64,000 nucleotides of DNA from Pterobdella sp. o SKG-2022. Lineage: Eukaryota; Annelida; Clitellata; Hirudinida; Piscicolidae. The DNA is taken from assembly GCA_964035795.1 (NCBI GenBank), contig OZ038325.1, positions 2,884,772-2,948,771 of the forward strand, given 5' to 3'. The notes under the pieces were generated by a model. That model had not been told where the DNA came from. It did not search any database and saw nothing but the letters and a program-made list of their open reading frames with translations. This document shows, piece after piece, positions 41,501 to 55,551 of this stretch (position 1 is its first letter; the number at the start of each line of letters is the position of its first letter). Position numbers and translations under genes: made by a program.

Positions 41501-44500
41501 ATTGATAAAATAAGTTGACCAATTCATAAAGTTATTTTTGAATTAAATAAAAGAAACCAACAACAAACGAACAAAATTTCTATTAAAGATAGCGTTGAAC
41601 CAAATAAACAATCTTCTCCACCACTAAGCAAGCAAATGATCAAATAATTCAATCAGACACTAACCCATCTCTGCGAGGCTCATATCCTTCATAAGAAGGG
41701 AGGCCACTTCTAAGGGTTCTCACCCCATAAAAGCCACTTCTCCCTCCATTATACACTCCTCTGCCTCCTGATGATGATGCTGATGAGGTTATACTTCCCT
41801 CATAATGGTAGTATCTCATGCCTCGAGACTGACCCTCGAATACTGGCCTGTGTGGCGGGTGGTTGAAAAGATGCAAAATAGAGAATATAGAAGAGCAAGA
41901 TGAGGGAAAAAAATTTAAGTGAGATACAAATTATCATCATCATCTTCATTTATGGTCTTCGAAATCCCATTTATGTTGTTAGACATGACATAAGAAATAA
42001 AAAAATATTTTCAAACTGAAAAACTAATGAACGAAAACTAGAAACACACTATGCCAACCATTGCCTAGGGTACTCGATGGGAGAGAAGGGAGGAGGAACA
42101 CGAGGGTCAGGTCGGTCAGAGGCCAACAACTGACCACTTTGTTCCATCAAGTCCAGGAAGGCACTTTGGCAGTCCCTGCTGGCAAAGTCAATCTGAAGTG
42201 GAGATATTGTGGATCACATTGATGTGAAATGGTTACAAAACAGATTGGCATATACTTCAAAAGTTTCTAGAATATTATAATTTTTGGCTTGTAACATTTT
42301 TGATAATAAGCTTTCTTCATAATACAGTGCCTTTACCAAACCATGGAACTATTTCACAGCCCACCAAACAAATAGTCAAGCCTCTCCATCAAACCCAAAG
42401 TCCCACCAGACCACTCCATCATCCAAAAAAACAGCCCATCAACCAACAAGCCACCCACAAACCTGGAGTCTCCTTCCATTTACAATCCTGCCTCTAAGAT
42501 CATTGATAGCAACCACAGCCTGATCAACATGTTCAAAGAAAGCAAGAGCTCGTTCAGTCTGTCGATCGATGTACAGAGCTGTTACATGGCCAAACAGTCC
42601 AAGATGGTGGGCTACGAGATGCTTTTCAGAGGTGGAGTGGTCAATACCCTCGATCCATATGCATGGGATAGGCATGCTCTTTCCGAAGCCCACCTGGTAG
42701 GATGGATGGAAAGATGATATAAAGATGCATGAGTGCCTAAGTTGCTCTTCTTGGCGCTATATAAATTGATATTTTTATTATATAAAGATGATGATTTTAG
42801 TTTGGAGTATTCTTCCAAAGAAATGTGCTTACATGGTTGGTTTAAGAATGCAGCTAGTATTTTGATAAAATCATAATCCAATAAACAATTAGATAGACCA
42901 TTATAAAGTAACTAGATAGAAGACCACACCCACTTTAATTTTTACGTTGTTGATAGGTTCATCGTCAAGCTCTCTTAGTGCTGAAACCACTGATCTAATG
43001 TTGTCAAACTGAATGAATGCATAACATGTGGTCTGCCCTTGGTTCTTTATGTCTATGTCCTGTTGGGAATGGTGTTGAATATGTACAGGCTGATTGAAAA
43101 TATACAAAATTAAATCATATAGCGAGTCTTCTGATATATTGAATGCAGCATCAAAGTATAACTCACTATTAGAAATCACCACAATATTCCACCATACACA
43201 AACAACCCTCACAAAACCACCCACCACACCTCCCACTTCAAGAAAACCTTTCTCCCCCTAAACCACCCAACCACATCAATACTCTCACCCCCACAAGCCA
43301 CCCAACCCTACAAACCAGTATGTTGCCATATTTGGAAAGAAGTTCCCTGAGAGAATCTTTGGTTGTGTTCTTGTCAAGATTCCCTACGAAGAGGGTGCGA
43401 GTTGCCTTATGATGATACTCATCTTGTTCATCCTGCTGCCTCAATTCTGGTTTGAATTCTGAGATTTTATGTGATGGTGTTGGGTGGGTAGTGGTGGTTG
43501 GTTTGAATAGAAATCCATTGTGAGTAGAAACGGGAGCTTTATTCAAATATATCAAAGCTCATCAATAGCTTTGAACATTAGTGAGAAGTATTAAAAAAAT
43601 AAAAAAAGACATACAGAGATGTAACTCAAGACAGCTTGAGACAACCTTCAGAAACATACCTTGATGGGCAGAGACTTGGAGCTTAGTTCCAAAGAATCTC
43701 TTATCCTTCTGAGAGTCATCGAGTGCTTTTTGTGCATCTTCTGACCTGATAGTGTTACCAAATAAACATATTAAACCATCATACACATCAAGGTGCCCAA
43801 ACAGTACATTAAACTCACCAGATATCTAACCACGCAACTATAATATCACCAACACCACATCATCAAACAACCATAATATCAATGCAATCACAACTCCACC
43901 AACCACCACCACTCACCACAATACCCTCCAACCACCACCACCATCCCACAATACCCACCAACCACCACAATACCCACCAACTACCACCATCATCCCACAA
44001 TACCCACCAGCCACCACCCACCACCACCTTCACACAATACCCACCAACCACCACCTTCCTCCCACAATACCCACCAAACACTACCATCATCCCACAATAC
44101 CCACCAACCACCATCATCATCACACATTACCCACCAACCACCACCCACCACAACCTTCACACAATTCCCACCAACCACCACCACCATCCCACAATACCCA
44201 CCACCACAACACCTTAACCCAAAACAACCCTAATACCCCTCCAATCACCACCAACACTGAACACCAACACAAACACCCAACCAACTTTTTGAAACTGACG
44301 ATAGCATGTCTTTCAGCTCCACTACCAAGGATCACAACACTCAAAACCTTTCCATACTTTTTGAAGTCATGGAAGAGACCATCTCGCAGACTTGAGTCAG
44401 TTGATCTCAATGGGAACCCCCTCAAAAGAAGACCAAGGGGTTTCTTTGTTTCCTCTTCCCTTTTTAGTGTGTGGTGATGAAGTTTATTTTATACTGGGCA

Positions 44501-47500
44501 TACAGTTACCTATCAACTAAAGACGTTGCCCAAATAAAAATTTAAAAAAAGCTGTTTTCACTAATAATATATATTGGTATGGGTGATACAGAATATAAGA
44601 GTGATAAGTAAGACATTGCACACACGTGAATAACTTTGTATATGAGTCGAGGTATGAATGTGGATTTCAAATCCCTTGATTACTTGTTCATGGATTCTAA
44701 TTGCGTGATGGACATTAAATGAATCATTGTTTGTATGAAGTGTAACATGACGTGTGTGTTTGTTTAGGTGTGTGTTAAATTTTCCTGTAGTTTTGTGTGT
44801 AGATATAGATTTGTGTTCATATGTGACTTTTATACCACTTTTTTGTTTGTGTAAACAAAATCATGTGACATTTTGTGCGTGTGTGTGTTTTTTGCGTGCA
44901 ACCAACTGTTATGCGTGTGACTAAGATAGAGTGAGAATATTTGGTAATTTATGAATGAAAGAAATAGCAACAATTAAAAACACATTAAACGGCAAGGTAG
45001 AGGTAGAGTAAGAAAGCAAATGAATGACTGATGGAATGTTGAATGAGCAAACAAACGAGCAATCAACAAATAAATTGATTGATTCAATAGCTCCTACGTC
45101 ATAAAGTTGTAGATCAAATAAGTTTGGTATCAAACTATAACGATCAGTAATACATATGATGAGAGTAAATGAACTTCATGAACCAATAAGGAGTTGTTGA
45201 TGTTAAATGCACACACAAGATGTTTTAAAAAATTAATTCAATAAATAATAATACTATTCATAATAAAATTTAAAAAGTTGAAAATACGAATCAAACAAGA
45301 GTATGTCTTGAAATAAATCGGCATACCCATTGTCAACTGAGCTCTTCGTTGAAGAATTTCTGCGAAAAGGATTGTATTGGGCTTTATGCGTTGAAAGATA
45401 AGATTCATTGTTATTTTAAATGATAATATTTGTTACTATTTTTTAAATAATAATATTTATTATTATTATTATGATTTTTATATAGATAAAATTGTATAGG
45501 TAAAATTCGTAAAAAAAAACAATAACTATTTTATTTTATTTTTTTTATCACCATTCAAAGCTAAAAAATTATAGAAACAAAATTATGCATAGTATTTTCG
45601 TTGAGAATTATTATTATTTAAAAATAACAGCTATAATATTTATTTTTAATAAAATTGTGAATATTACTATTGTAAAGATTGAAATAATAATAATAATTTC
45701 TTCCATGAAGGTCAATGAATGTAAAATAACAAAGGTTATTATTATTATTATTATTAAAATAATCATAATGGCCATTATTCATTTCACTTCTATTGTGAAA
45801 AATCTCATTAAAAAGCGTTAAAAAAAACTCATCATGTCAATATCACATAATTGATAGCAATTAATAGATATAATAAAAACCTACAACAATATTAAACCAC
45901 ACTACTACTACTGATACTCCTAACAAAAAATAATAATAAATATATAGAATAAATAATGAGAGAAATTATAATGGATGAATATATTACAATGCAAATAGAA
46001 AGACAAAAGGAATGATGACAACACAAAACAATGATTGGTGCAATCTTGATTGGAGAGTGAAAGCATGAAATGAAAAATTTTTGTAATAACAGTAATAATA
46101 ATGAAAACAATAATAACAATAATAATAATGAAAATAAGAATAGTTTAAAAAAATTATAAAAATTTGAATTATCAAAGCTTTAGTGATACATGAGGTAGAC
46201 TAGCATTAGAAGTGATGAGTGAGAGAATGTTGGTAGTGGTAAAAAATAGTAACAACAGTAGTAGTAGTACTAAGAGAAGTTATAGTAAATAATAATAATA
46301 ATAATAATATCCATATTAGATTATACTGCTATAGGCGTCCCAGTAGCTGGGGTATACAGCACTCGGCTAATGAAGGCCATTTTTAGTTGGGACAGTTTTT
46401 ATAGAACTGCCAGCCCAAGCTAACGTCCAACTTGAAACTATCGGATTTCAAGAACCGCCGTTCTCAAACTTGGGCAGTTTGCCCTGCCGTTGTCAATAAA
46501 GAATGATCCTCCACCAAGCCAAATGACAACGATACCAGGATATCATTTGTCGATACCTGTTACCGAAGTTTACTGTTATCCAGGTTATAACAGGAAAGCA
46601 GTCTCAAATTGGAGACGCTGTCTTCAGCGCAGTTTAACGTCATGCCCAGGACCAATATAGTAGCAATATTAATAGTATCAAAAGTAAAAACATATGTATT
46701 AATAACGTTAGTAGTTATAGTAGTTGTAGTAGTAGTACTATTATTAGTAGTTGAAATAATAATAGTAATGAGGTTGGTAATGATAGTAACGATAAAATAC
46801 TAACTCATCACTGTTCAGTTTATTCTTTGTTGAAGAAAGCTTTCTATTGTTAACCACACTTTTATTATTATGATTTGTATTATTATTTATGTTATTATTG
46901 TTTATATTATTGTTGTTGTGTCTGTTATTCGTGCTGTTGTTTTTGTTGTTGTGTAGTTTTTCTTCAACTAATCCTTCGTTATCCATGCTTTCTTGTTCTG
47001 AGGTGTTGATGATGATGATGATGAGAATAGAAATATAAAATGAAGACTGATAATAATAACAAAAATAATAATCATCATCACCATAATAGTGATAATAAGA
47101 ACTATTTAAGGGTTAAAAAACCAAAAACAAAATCTTATTGTTGTTGTTGTTATGAAGGCGGAAAACTTTCATGTGCAGATTAACATAATTTATGAACGAG
47201 TTCACAATGAATACAAAGCTTTGAAGATGATAAATATGAGTAAGATAAAGAGGAGAAGAAGGAAGAGGAGGAGGAGAAGGGGGAAAAGGAGAAAATGACT
47301 ATTGAATAGAAACGATGAGAAAAAAAGAATAAAATAAATAAACGATTATGATGGAAATAGCGATGATGATTATGATAAGAAAACTAACGATGATAGGAAT
47401 GGTGGTGGTGGGTTTGTTGATAGGAATGGTAGAAGTGGGTATGATGATAGGAATGATGGAGAATCAATTATTAGAGTGATATTCAGAAAATATAATGGTA

Positions 47501-47752
47501 AACAACAAAATCACATGATGAAAACGCCCTAGAGAGAAATATTCGAAAATCTCTTTCTGCTCGGATCACAAAAAGTAAACAGTAAATATATACAAAATAA
47601 CTATGGATGATAGAATATTGTAGAAAATGTAAAATTAACTTTAAATAATAATGATAGAATGATTAATAATTATGAAAATAATAATAAGGAAATATAAATA
47701 TAATATAAATAATATTAATAATAATTATAATAACAATAAGAATTATAATAGC

Positions 47753-47790
<38 letters not shown>

Positions 47791-50700
47791 GAGATAAACA
47801 ACGAGAAGTCATTAACATAATTAATATCCAAACAAACAATGCTCACTCCTTGCTCTTCTACTATGATATGCGTGTATGAGGAAGATAATAATAATAATAA
47901 TAATGAAAGTAATAATAATAAGAATTATAATAAAACTATAATTCAGCTTTTTATAAATTACTTTTACAATAATATAATTGGACTGAAACCCAAAATAAAT
48001 ATTTGAAATAGTTATATGATTAGACCATTCATGAAATGATTTGAAATTTTCAATTGTTATGAAAAAAGAATTTGAAATAAAAAGTGAAATATAAATTCAA
48101 AATAATGAAAACGCCATAAAATTGTGAATCTCCTTTGCGAATGGTAGCCATTAAAGTACACTTTAAAGACAATTATGACCAAATAAAACAATAAAAATAC
48201 TAATCAAATATTGATAAAAGAATGATAATAATAACAATAACAATAATAATAATAATGAGAATAATAAACGACGATGATGACGCTGAATACAAAAAAACCT
48301 CAGCAATAATATTGTTATTGGTTAAACTAGTAATAAGAAAACCCATAACAAAAAAAAAACAACATGCATTGAAAGAGACTTGGGATCATGATATGGGGTA
48401 ATAAAAGCTATAGAGGGTTGGAAAGATTTGAGGGATTAGAGCTTGGATATTGAAGGATTAGTGCTCAACAATAAAGTGTAAATATTATAAAAATATTTAA
48501 TTTTAAATAATGTTTTATTATGAATTTTTATATGAAAAAAATTAGAAAAATAAGAATTTTATATAAAAAATATTGGAGAAACTTGAATATGTAGCATAAA
48601 TAAATTTTAAATGAGAAAGACTAAAAAATGAGATTTTACATAACTTTTTAAAAATCATTACAAACATATATTTAGTCATTGAACTCAAAAAAAAGTTTAA
48701 GAACGTCAATTTTTGGTATTTGAACGAAAAAAATGTTTATTTGATCTTCTGATTAAAAATATCGATAAAAAGACAGATAAGATGATGGCTGTGGTTTTTT
48801 ATTATTGATTGGAGCTTTTTTTGTGGACTTGTATCAATTATTATTGATTATTGCTATTAGGATATCTGTGGATTGAGCTCACACACATACCCACACACAC
48901 ACACTCGAACCCTCACACTTAGATACACACAGACCACATGAAAAATATGTACCCTCAAAAACTAAAAATAATTCCATCAAAAAGTACACATAAAACATAT
49001 ATACAAATTGTGAGCAAACACTCGAGCTATATATCTCATATTAACCCTCCCCCCCCTCTCCCCTTACCAAATACACAGCATCCAAATACCCTCACCTTCA
49101 TACAAACAAAATATCATAAGAAAATTGACTCACACAAAGCCTAGCAACCAACCCACATCAACACATTTAAAGAAGCAAGCACCTACTATTGCAAGTGAGG
49201 TTAGAAAGGGGAGAAGAGAGACAAGAAGACGAATGGTTGAATGAGGTTGAGGCTCGGTGACCCTCGATGGTGACGTGGTCCTGGTGTGCCTTGGAGGCAC
49301 CTGTGATGTCCATGAAGGCCACTATCACCCCAGCCCCCTCCACCCGTCTCACTCCCTGAACCCTCCCGTATCTGTCAGTGCATTTAGATGTGGTTAGGTG
49401 GGGCATTTATAAGTGGTTGTGTAAGGCACTCATGAATGTGTGAAAAAAAAATTTTTTGGGTTGAGTTATGACAGAGGTAAGTAGAGTGAGTTTGAAATTG
49501 AGATTGTTGTGTGTGATGTAATGGGAACAAAGGATGGTTGTGATGGCTGCAGTGTAATAAAGATTTGATTGGTAGAACTTGAATGATACATAGCAATGAT
49601 GATTCAGTAGGAATGAACCAAGTTAGCCTAGTACAAAGACAATTTAAATCAAATACTTTTATTAAATAAGAACACACAAGTCTAATTATAAAGTACTTGA
49701 TAACGTGAGTTCAACTCACTAAAAGCTTCATTTTGCTGAGTGATTGAAATTGTTCTATCCAAGTGATATTGGTACCATGATCAATGAAAATGAGCTTGGT
49801 TATATTATTGATAGGTGATTGAATAGACTGTGTGAGCTAGTAACTGGAAAGTTGAGTCTTTTAAAGCTTAGCATCAATAATGCTGTCAAAAGGATTAAAT
49901 TAACTTTTCGAGAACATCATCTGTATAAAAGTAAACATTTAAATGAAATTTAAGTTTAAAGATGAACTGGTATAAAAAATTGCACGTTGAAATTTTTAAG
50001 AGATAGAAAATGAAATAGATTGAAGCTTTTTATAGTAAACATTACTTATTGAAAAATGTGTTACAAATACTTTTCAAGTTTAATGATTTATATGATTGAA
50101 ATGAAAATATAACATCAATAATAATGGTATGAACTATAGCTTGACAAAAAAATAAAAATTAAACATTTGATTTTTAAATTTAATTAATTACATTATAAAC
50201 AAAAAAATTATTTAATTTAATATTTAATAACACATATATAATTTATTTGACAATTTATTTATTTTTATACAGTTATCCACAATACTATCTAAACTTTGCT
50301 AATTAACCCATCTTCCATCCAACCATTTACAATTTAATAATACCCTTCCATCCAACCCTAATTAAATCAAATAAATTTATTTAATTTTCATTTATCTATC
50401 CAAAATTGCTCCATCTATCTTCCATTTATCCAACATTTATCTATCCATCCATCTAACTAACTTCCATCCATCCATCCACCCATCTAGCATCAACCTACCT
50501 ATCTAAAATACCCCATCTACCATCCATCCATCCATCATCTAACACCCACTCCTCTTTCCAGAATCCCCATCTATCAAACATCCATCACCCACCAACCCCC
50601 CATTAAATCAGATGCATCCATCATCCACACAGGAAGACACTACATCATGATCCCAATGTTCTGTAAGCTAATGATATAATAATAATAATAATAATCATCA

Positions 50701-50980
50701 TAGTAATAATAATAATAACAATAGCAGCTATGGGAAAGTGAGAAGAATAGTAATAATGATGAAAATATATTAAAAAAATGTTGAAAGACTAAAAAATTAA
50801 GAAAAAACAAAAAGAGGAATAATAACAAGAATATATACATTTTTATGATGGAATAATTACAACATAATTAATATAATACAATGCACTTTTAAACAAATAC
50901 GACACTCATGACCTCATTAATCTCCAAAATGACCTAGAAAACTTCAGAAATTGATTTTCTTGGAGCTGCATGTAGACTTG

Positions 50981-51011
<31 letters not shown>

Positions 51012-54000
51012 TGTGTGTTTATGTGTGTATGCCATACCAAAAAAATCATGTTAAAATTTTTATAAGTTTCTTGAACAGATAGATATTGTTTTATTTAATT
51101 AAATTTATTATTACAATTATTTTTTCTTGATTTAATTATTTCAGTAGTACATTTTCCAGAAGAAAATGCCAGAATGTGAATTAACAAAGCAAAAACAAAA
51201 TAATAAAACTCCTCAAAAAATTATTATTATTATTATTGTTTTTCAAAACTAACTTCATGCGAGAAATCAGTTTTTGGTTATGGAATTTTGCAATCAATTA
51301 TAATCACTTGAAATTTGAAATAGAAGAATAATAACTATTATTTTCACTACCATTACTAATACAGTTCCTATTATTATCAATCAAATAAAAAATATTTCAA
51401 AACAGACAAAAATCAACAAAGCAAATATATAAATGATAGCTATGTATTTTTTCCGAAAGAAATAATTCACATTTATTGAATAGAATTTGAAAAAATATAA
51501 CGAAATAGCAATAAGGAAAGTGTATTCATATAGCAAATCATAAAAATATTATAAACATAATAATAGAAGAACCTTAATTTATTTCAAATTCAAAATTAAC
51601 TTTTCACTCTTAGAACTGTTTAGATTTATATTATTTTCAGTATTATTATGTTAATATGTTTTATGAGATTATCATAGTAATAGGTATATAACAATGATAA
51701 CGAAAATAATAACATAAACAACATTAAAATAACAATAATGATAAAGATGATGAACTGATTATGGGATGATTAAAAATGATAAAACTAAGCGAGATAAATT
51801 ATTTCAGGCTTTAGAAATAATAAAAATAATAATGATCAAATTGATAACAATAATAATAATAATAATGAAATTAATAACAACAACAACAATAATAATAATA
51901 TAAAAAATTAAAATGATGATAATGATACCAACCGAGCAGTACTATCATAAAAATAGAATTTATTGAAAAAATTATAAAAATATCAGAGAACAAAAGAATT
52001 AAAATGAATAATAATGATAATAAGAATAATAATAACGATATTATCACATATTAAGATAAAATAAAATGTATAATTTATGGCAATGTAAATAGAAACAATA
52101 ATCAAAGCAAAACTAAAACTATGAAGTAATAGTTTGAATTTATACTATAGAGCCATGTGAAGTATAACTTCAAATTTCAAGGAAGATAACTTCAAAGTTG
52201 AATGAAATTAAATCTCTGCATGAGTACAAGTTGACATAACAAATGCTGTTGTTACCATAATATAAATACGAAAAAATAAAAAAAACAAAAATATTGAAAT
52301 AATAAAGAGAATAGTTAAAAACAAAAATAAGAATATAATTGGAATAAACACAAACAAAAATAGCAAAAATAAAGTTTAAAAATGAAAAAAACAACAAAAA
52401 TGGATAAAAACTAAAGGAATAAGCTGAGTGGAAATTAATTTGTCATAATTATCTATATTCTCTTGAACAATTAGTGATATTGCATAGTTTATTATTTTTG
52501 TTATGCACTAAAAAGAATGTTATTTTTATTATTATAGGATAGGAATAAATAGTTTGAGTAGATAAACAGATATGGCAGTATGTTGACTTCAATTTGAAAA
52601 AAAACATAATGAAATCATTAAAATATACGTAACAATAAGAGAAAATAAATAATAACTAAATAAAAATATAATAATAATAATAAAATGAACAATAAATAAC
52701 AAAAGATAAAGAGTATCAAAACTTCACAGCATATTTTACAACGCAAAAAATAACAATGATATGATTACACTAAAAAATGATTTTAATGTGATAAAAAGAA
52801 GAGTAATAGCAAGTGTGGTAATAATGAATGATAATATGTCACTCTTGAGGATATTGAGTGTAAAAAATTTGATCTACATTCCCTTAACCCATAAACCTGG
52901 TTTATAGTAGTAATAATAATAATAATAATTGAATAATAATAGAAATAATGTTTGAATAATAATAATAACAATAACCATTAAATAATTAATAAAAATAATG
53001 AAGTTTAAATAAAGCAATAACAAAAATAAATTCAAAGTATAGTGTAAAATTAATATTTTTTTTAGCAAGTGCATTATTGTTTGATTAAAGTAAATTATTA
53101 TTTTTATTATTATCAGAAGCATAGGTCAGTAGATAAGGCTATTGATAGTGAGATAGGTCAATTGAAAGTGAATTGAGCTCAGATGCAGTGTCAAAGTTCA
53201 CCTAATCTATAAAAGATAAAATAATTCAAAACCTGCATCACATCTCTATTTGACCCAGTTTCTTGCTCTATTTCATGGTTATTTATTGGGTAGTTTTATA
53301 AGGTTATTGTGTGAATTATTTTCCTCATTATGAAGGTTCAATTGGTTAATGTGTTAATTATGGGTTACTGTGTATGTTTGGTGTAGTGTGTTTTGGAAAG
53401 TTCTACATACATCCTAATGAGTACAATATAGTTGTACCTTGATTATTTTTGAAATCATTGATAGCTTTAATGTGATATAAAATAATATTCTCGAACTTAC
53501 AATGTAATGTTGATGAATGCTCGATACTGAGGTTTATATATTGTGTAATCTATTAAATCTTTCAAAGTGGATCTCTAACATCAAATTTGTGGATACATTA
53601 TAATGACTTTAGCAGGTGCATGCTATAGTAATCCCATACAATGAATTGTAAAACCTTAATATTAATTTGTGGGTAAACTTAATGTGAATTATTTTTGCTG
53701 AAACAGTTTGTTATGCTGAGTTATAATCTTAATGCCAGATTAAAACATTGTTACAGTTTTGTTAGATGAATGATGTTAATTTACTCATGTTTGTTATTTC
53801 ATGTATATATTGTATATGAAACTAACACCAAATTATGTATTTTGGTATGTATGTTATAGTTTTTTTGAATTGGTGATACCCAAGAAGTAATGGTGGGTTT
53901 TGAACTGTTATCTCAATATTCAGTGTTATATTGAAGCAATGTACAATTAAGTATCTTCCTGTTATGTTTGTGTTATTTTCTTAGTCTATTATTGTTGTTG

Positions 54001-54609
54001 TTGAAATTATGGGTTATTTGCCTAATGAGATGCCATTGTTGATAATTCTTGATGATAGCATCTAATTTAAATAGTCATGGTGGTATGCTAAGGCTACTAG
54101 GTTTATCTGGACACATGTGAAAATTAAGTGTGGTTTATGTGTCTAATTATTCTTTGTCCTACTTACACCGGCATGCCAAAATATTTCTTACAGGCTAAAA
54201 AGAATTAACTTAGCTAATTATAAAATATATTTACAATTTCAAAGGAAGCTTTTTATGGGAGATTATTTAGTCTTTCATATCCATAGTGATTAAAATTATT
54301 TATGTGTATCCAAGAAAATGAGTATCCAAAAATATCCCAAAGTGAATGAGTATCCTTTATGAGATTGGTATCCATATTTAAAACAATGTGTTCAGTATAT
54401 CCATATTATCAACTAAACGTTCACTTTGTGTAATTACCGAGTTGATTAATTTAAATAAGGATTGTAGTATAAACAATTTAGCTAGCAATTTATTAAAATA
54501 TATCAAATTCAAGTATGTTTTCTAGCCTGTTGAAATGTTCCAAAATCCGTTCTTTGCTGATCGAGTCCGGTAAATTGCCTACAAACAAGTACCTAGTTTC
54601 TCGTACCAT
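32566..54609 (-). CDS. SPEN: SPEN (split ends) transcriptional corepressor
   Basis: Large nuclear RNA-binding corepressor. Fifteen exons: 54609-54527, 49371-49183, 44459-44286, 43745-43660, 43536-43316, 43059-42934, 42693-42463, 42192-42059, 41847-41665, 41431-38251, 38029-35324, 35201-33564, 33439-33254, 33081-32929, 32694-32566; 9420 nt, 3139 residues (human 3664), all phases consistent. It starts MVRETRYLFVGNLPDSISK, almost the human start. RRM1 lies near residues 5-80, RRM2 (LLLRGFPLRSTDSSLRDGLF) 98-172, RRM3 (ATRTLFVGNLDKN) 219-293, RRM4 (SMPIPCIWIEGID) 297-375. Low-complexity Ser/Lys/Glu, Thr/Pro and Gln-rich exons fill the middle, with GYVSMYDMVKRRS near 1510. The SPOC domain ends the protein: VVWQGLLALKND, LRIAQRMRLE, LLAVPCGRD, QQKQAAGIVNT, AYVVHIFPPCDF. 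Intron 1 has an apparent GC donor. Head-to-head with MORN5. Confidence 0.95.
33564..35201 (-). repeat. Gln-rich, CAA/CAG-repetitive exon 12 of SPEN
   Basis: A 1638-nt exon of mixed CAA/CAG codons with leucine and histidine interruptions, coding for a Q/L/H-rich region of about 546 residues before the SPOC domain. It stays open in phase 0 at both ends, so the repeat is coding. The complementary GTTGTTG strand produces spurious valine-rich frames. Confidence 0.85.
43746..44285 (-). repeat. CCACCA-type minisatellite in SPEN intron 3
   Basis: On the plus strand about 43900-44210 consists of imperfect tandem units built from ACCACCACCATCCCACAATA and shorter variants, unit roughly 20-35 bases. The whole intron is strongly strand-biased (almost no G on the plus strand). 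Open frames inside it are composition artefacts. Confidence 0.85.
44460..49182 (-). other. Intron 2 of SPEN
   Basis: 4723 bp, phase 2, GT-AG. Contains a SINE copy (46336-46620), several (AAT)n runs (for example about 47750-47793 and 47886-47905), GA-rich and GATGAT tracts around 46990-47480, and a CA run near 48880-48906. No nested gene was found. The acceptor at 44460 (CTAAAAAG) is weak but fits the frame. Confidence 0.7.
46336..46620 (+). mobile_element. tRNA-derived SINE, best copy in the window
   Basis: Begins GGCGTCCCAGTAGCTGGGGT followed by GCACTCGGCTAATGAAGGCC, resembling a tRNA 5' half with A box. The body contains AACCGCCGTTCTCAAA and AAGCCAAATGACAACGATAC. Related partial copies occur at 30040-30500 (same strand) and about 58550-58740 (opposite strand), showing a dispersed family. 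It sits in SPEN intron 2. Confidence 0.75.
49372..54526 (-). other. Intron 1 of SPEN
   Basis: 5155 bp, phase 2, splitting RRM1 after LEHFN. The donor at 54526-54525 reads GC (ACAG/GCTAGA); the acceptor ACTGACAG is normal. The intron holds CCATCCAT runs (50455-50545), a GT run (50979-51007), many short AAT and ATA runs (50670-52970), and no recognised gene or mobile element. Confidence 0.7.
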
Positions 54610-55551
54610 TTTTTAATCGACATTTCAAATTTCAAACAATTCCAAAATCTTTTTTGCACTTTAAAACTGGCAATATCGACGAAAAATATGTACAGCTTAA
54701 CGTTATAGTTTTAACGTGTTAGTGCACCTCTGAATAATATATACAAAAAAATTTCGAGCTTATAATCAATTCTATTCACAGCCTGTTTTTGAGCACTCTT
54801 CCCTACTTTTATGGTACCATTTGTATATGATATTTCATAATAACAAATTTAGTATAATTTTATTATAATTAGAGTGAGCTGGCCTAAAACGTCAGCTTTA
54901 CATCCAATCATAAGCGAGTACTTTGAAAGCGGTTGTATCATTATGTTAATGATGTAGCACGTTTGATCTAGTTTTTAGCTTATTAAAAATGAGTTTTTTT
55001 AATTGTTTTATAATAAAAAAATAAGTTTTAAAAAATTGATAAAAATTATATTTTCGCATTGTAAAAGATAGAAAATCAATAAAAAAGCGCACATGATACA
55101 TACAACTCCAGGCAGCTATGCAGCTTACTCTACGTATATTTTCGTTCACTTATATTTTCTTTCTTGTCGGTCAATAAATATATCTGGATGTATAAGGATA
55201 GAGAAATTCATTCGAAATACTTTTTTTCCGAAATTGTATGTTGCCATTAAGTACATCGTTGCTGAGTCACTAAAGCGTCTGAATTGTGTTGAGGAATTTT
55301 TAATGGGATTATTCATTACTTTTTTATAAAAGACTCAAATTTACTTTATTTGGAATAAATACAATTATTTAATTTTAAAATTTTTCGAGTCAATACAAAT
55401 CGATAAACTTCCATATGTTTCGTTAAATCTCAACTTTTGGAAATGATTTAAATATTTCGAGTTAATAAAATGTTTTCAATCTATGTTCATTTACTCATTT
55501 ATAAATAAACGTTCATAAAATTTGTTTAGAATTCGATAAAAGAGCGTCCAT
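54610..55551. promoter_or_regulatory. Shared upstream region of SPEN and MORN5
   Basis: 942 bp between divergent start codons. AT-rich; an open stretch at 55093-55329 has no recognisable similarity and is probably chance. No core promoter motif is claimed. Confidence 0.45.

Noticed and set aside
43863..44425. Trp/Gly/Val-rich minus-strand and Pro/His/Thr-rich plus-strand frames
   Set aside because: Translations of the CCACCA minisatellite in SPEN intron 3. Only 44286-44459 is coding here.
50455..50545. CRISPR-like or regulatory repeat array of CCATC units
   Set aside because: Simple tandem microsatellite with no spacers, in a eukaryotic intron.
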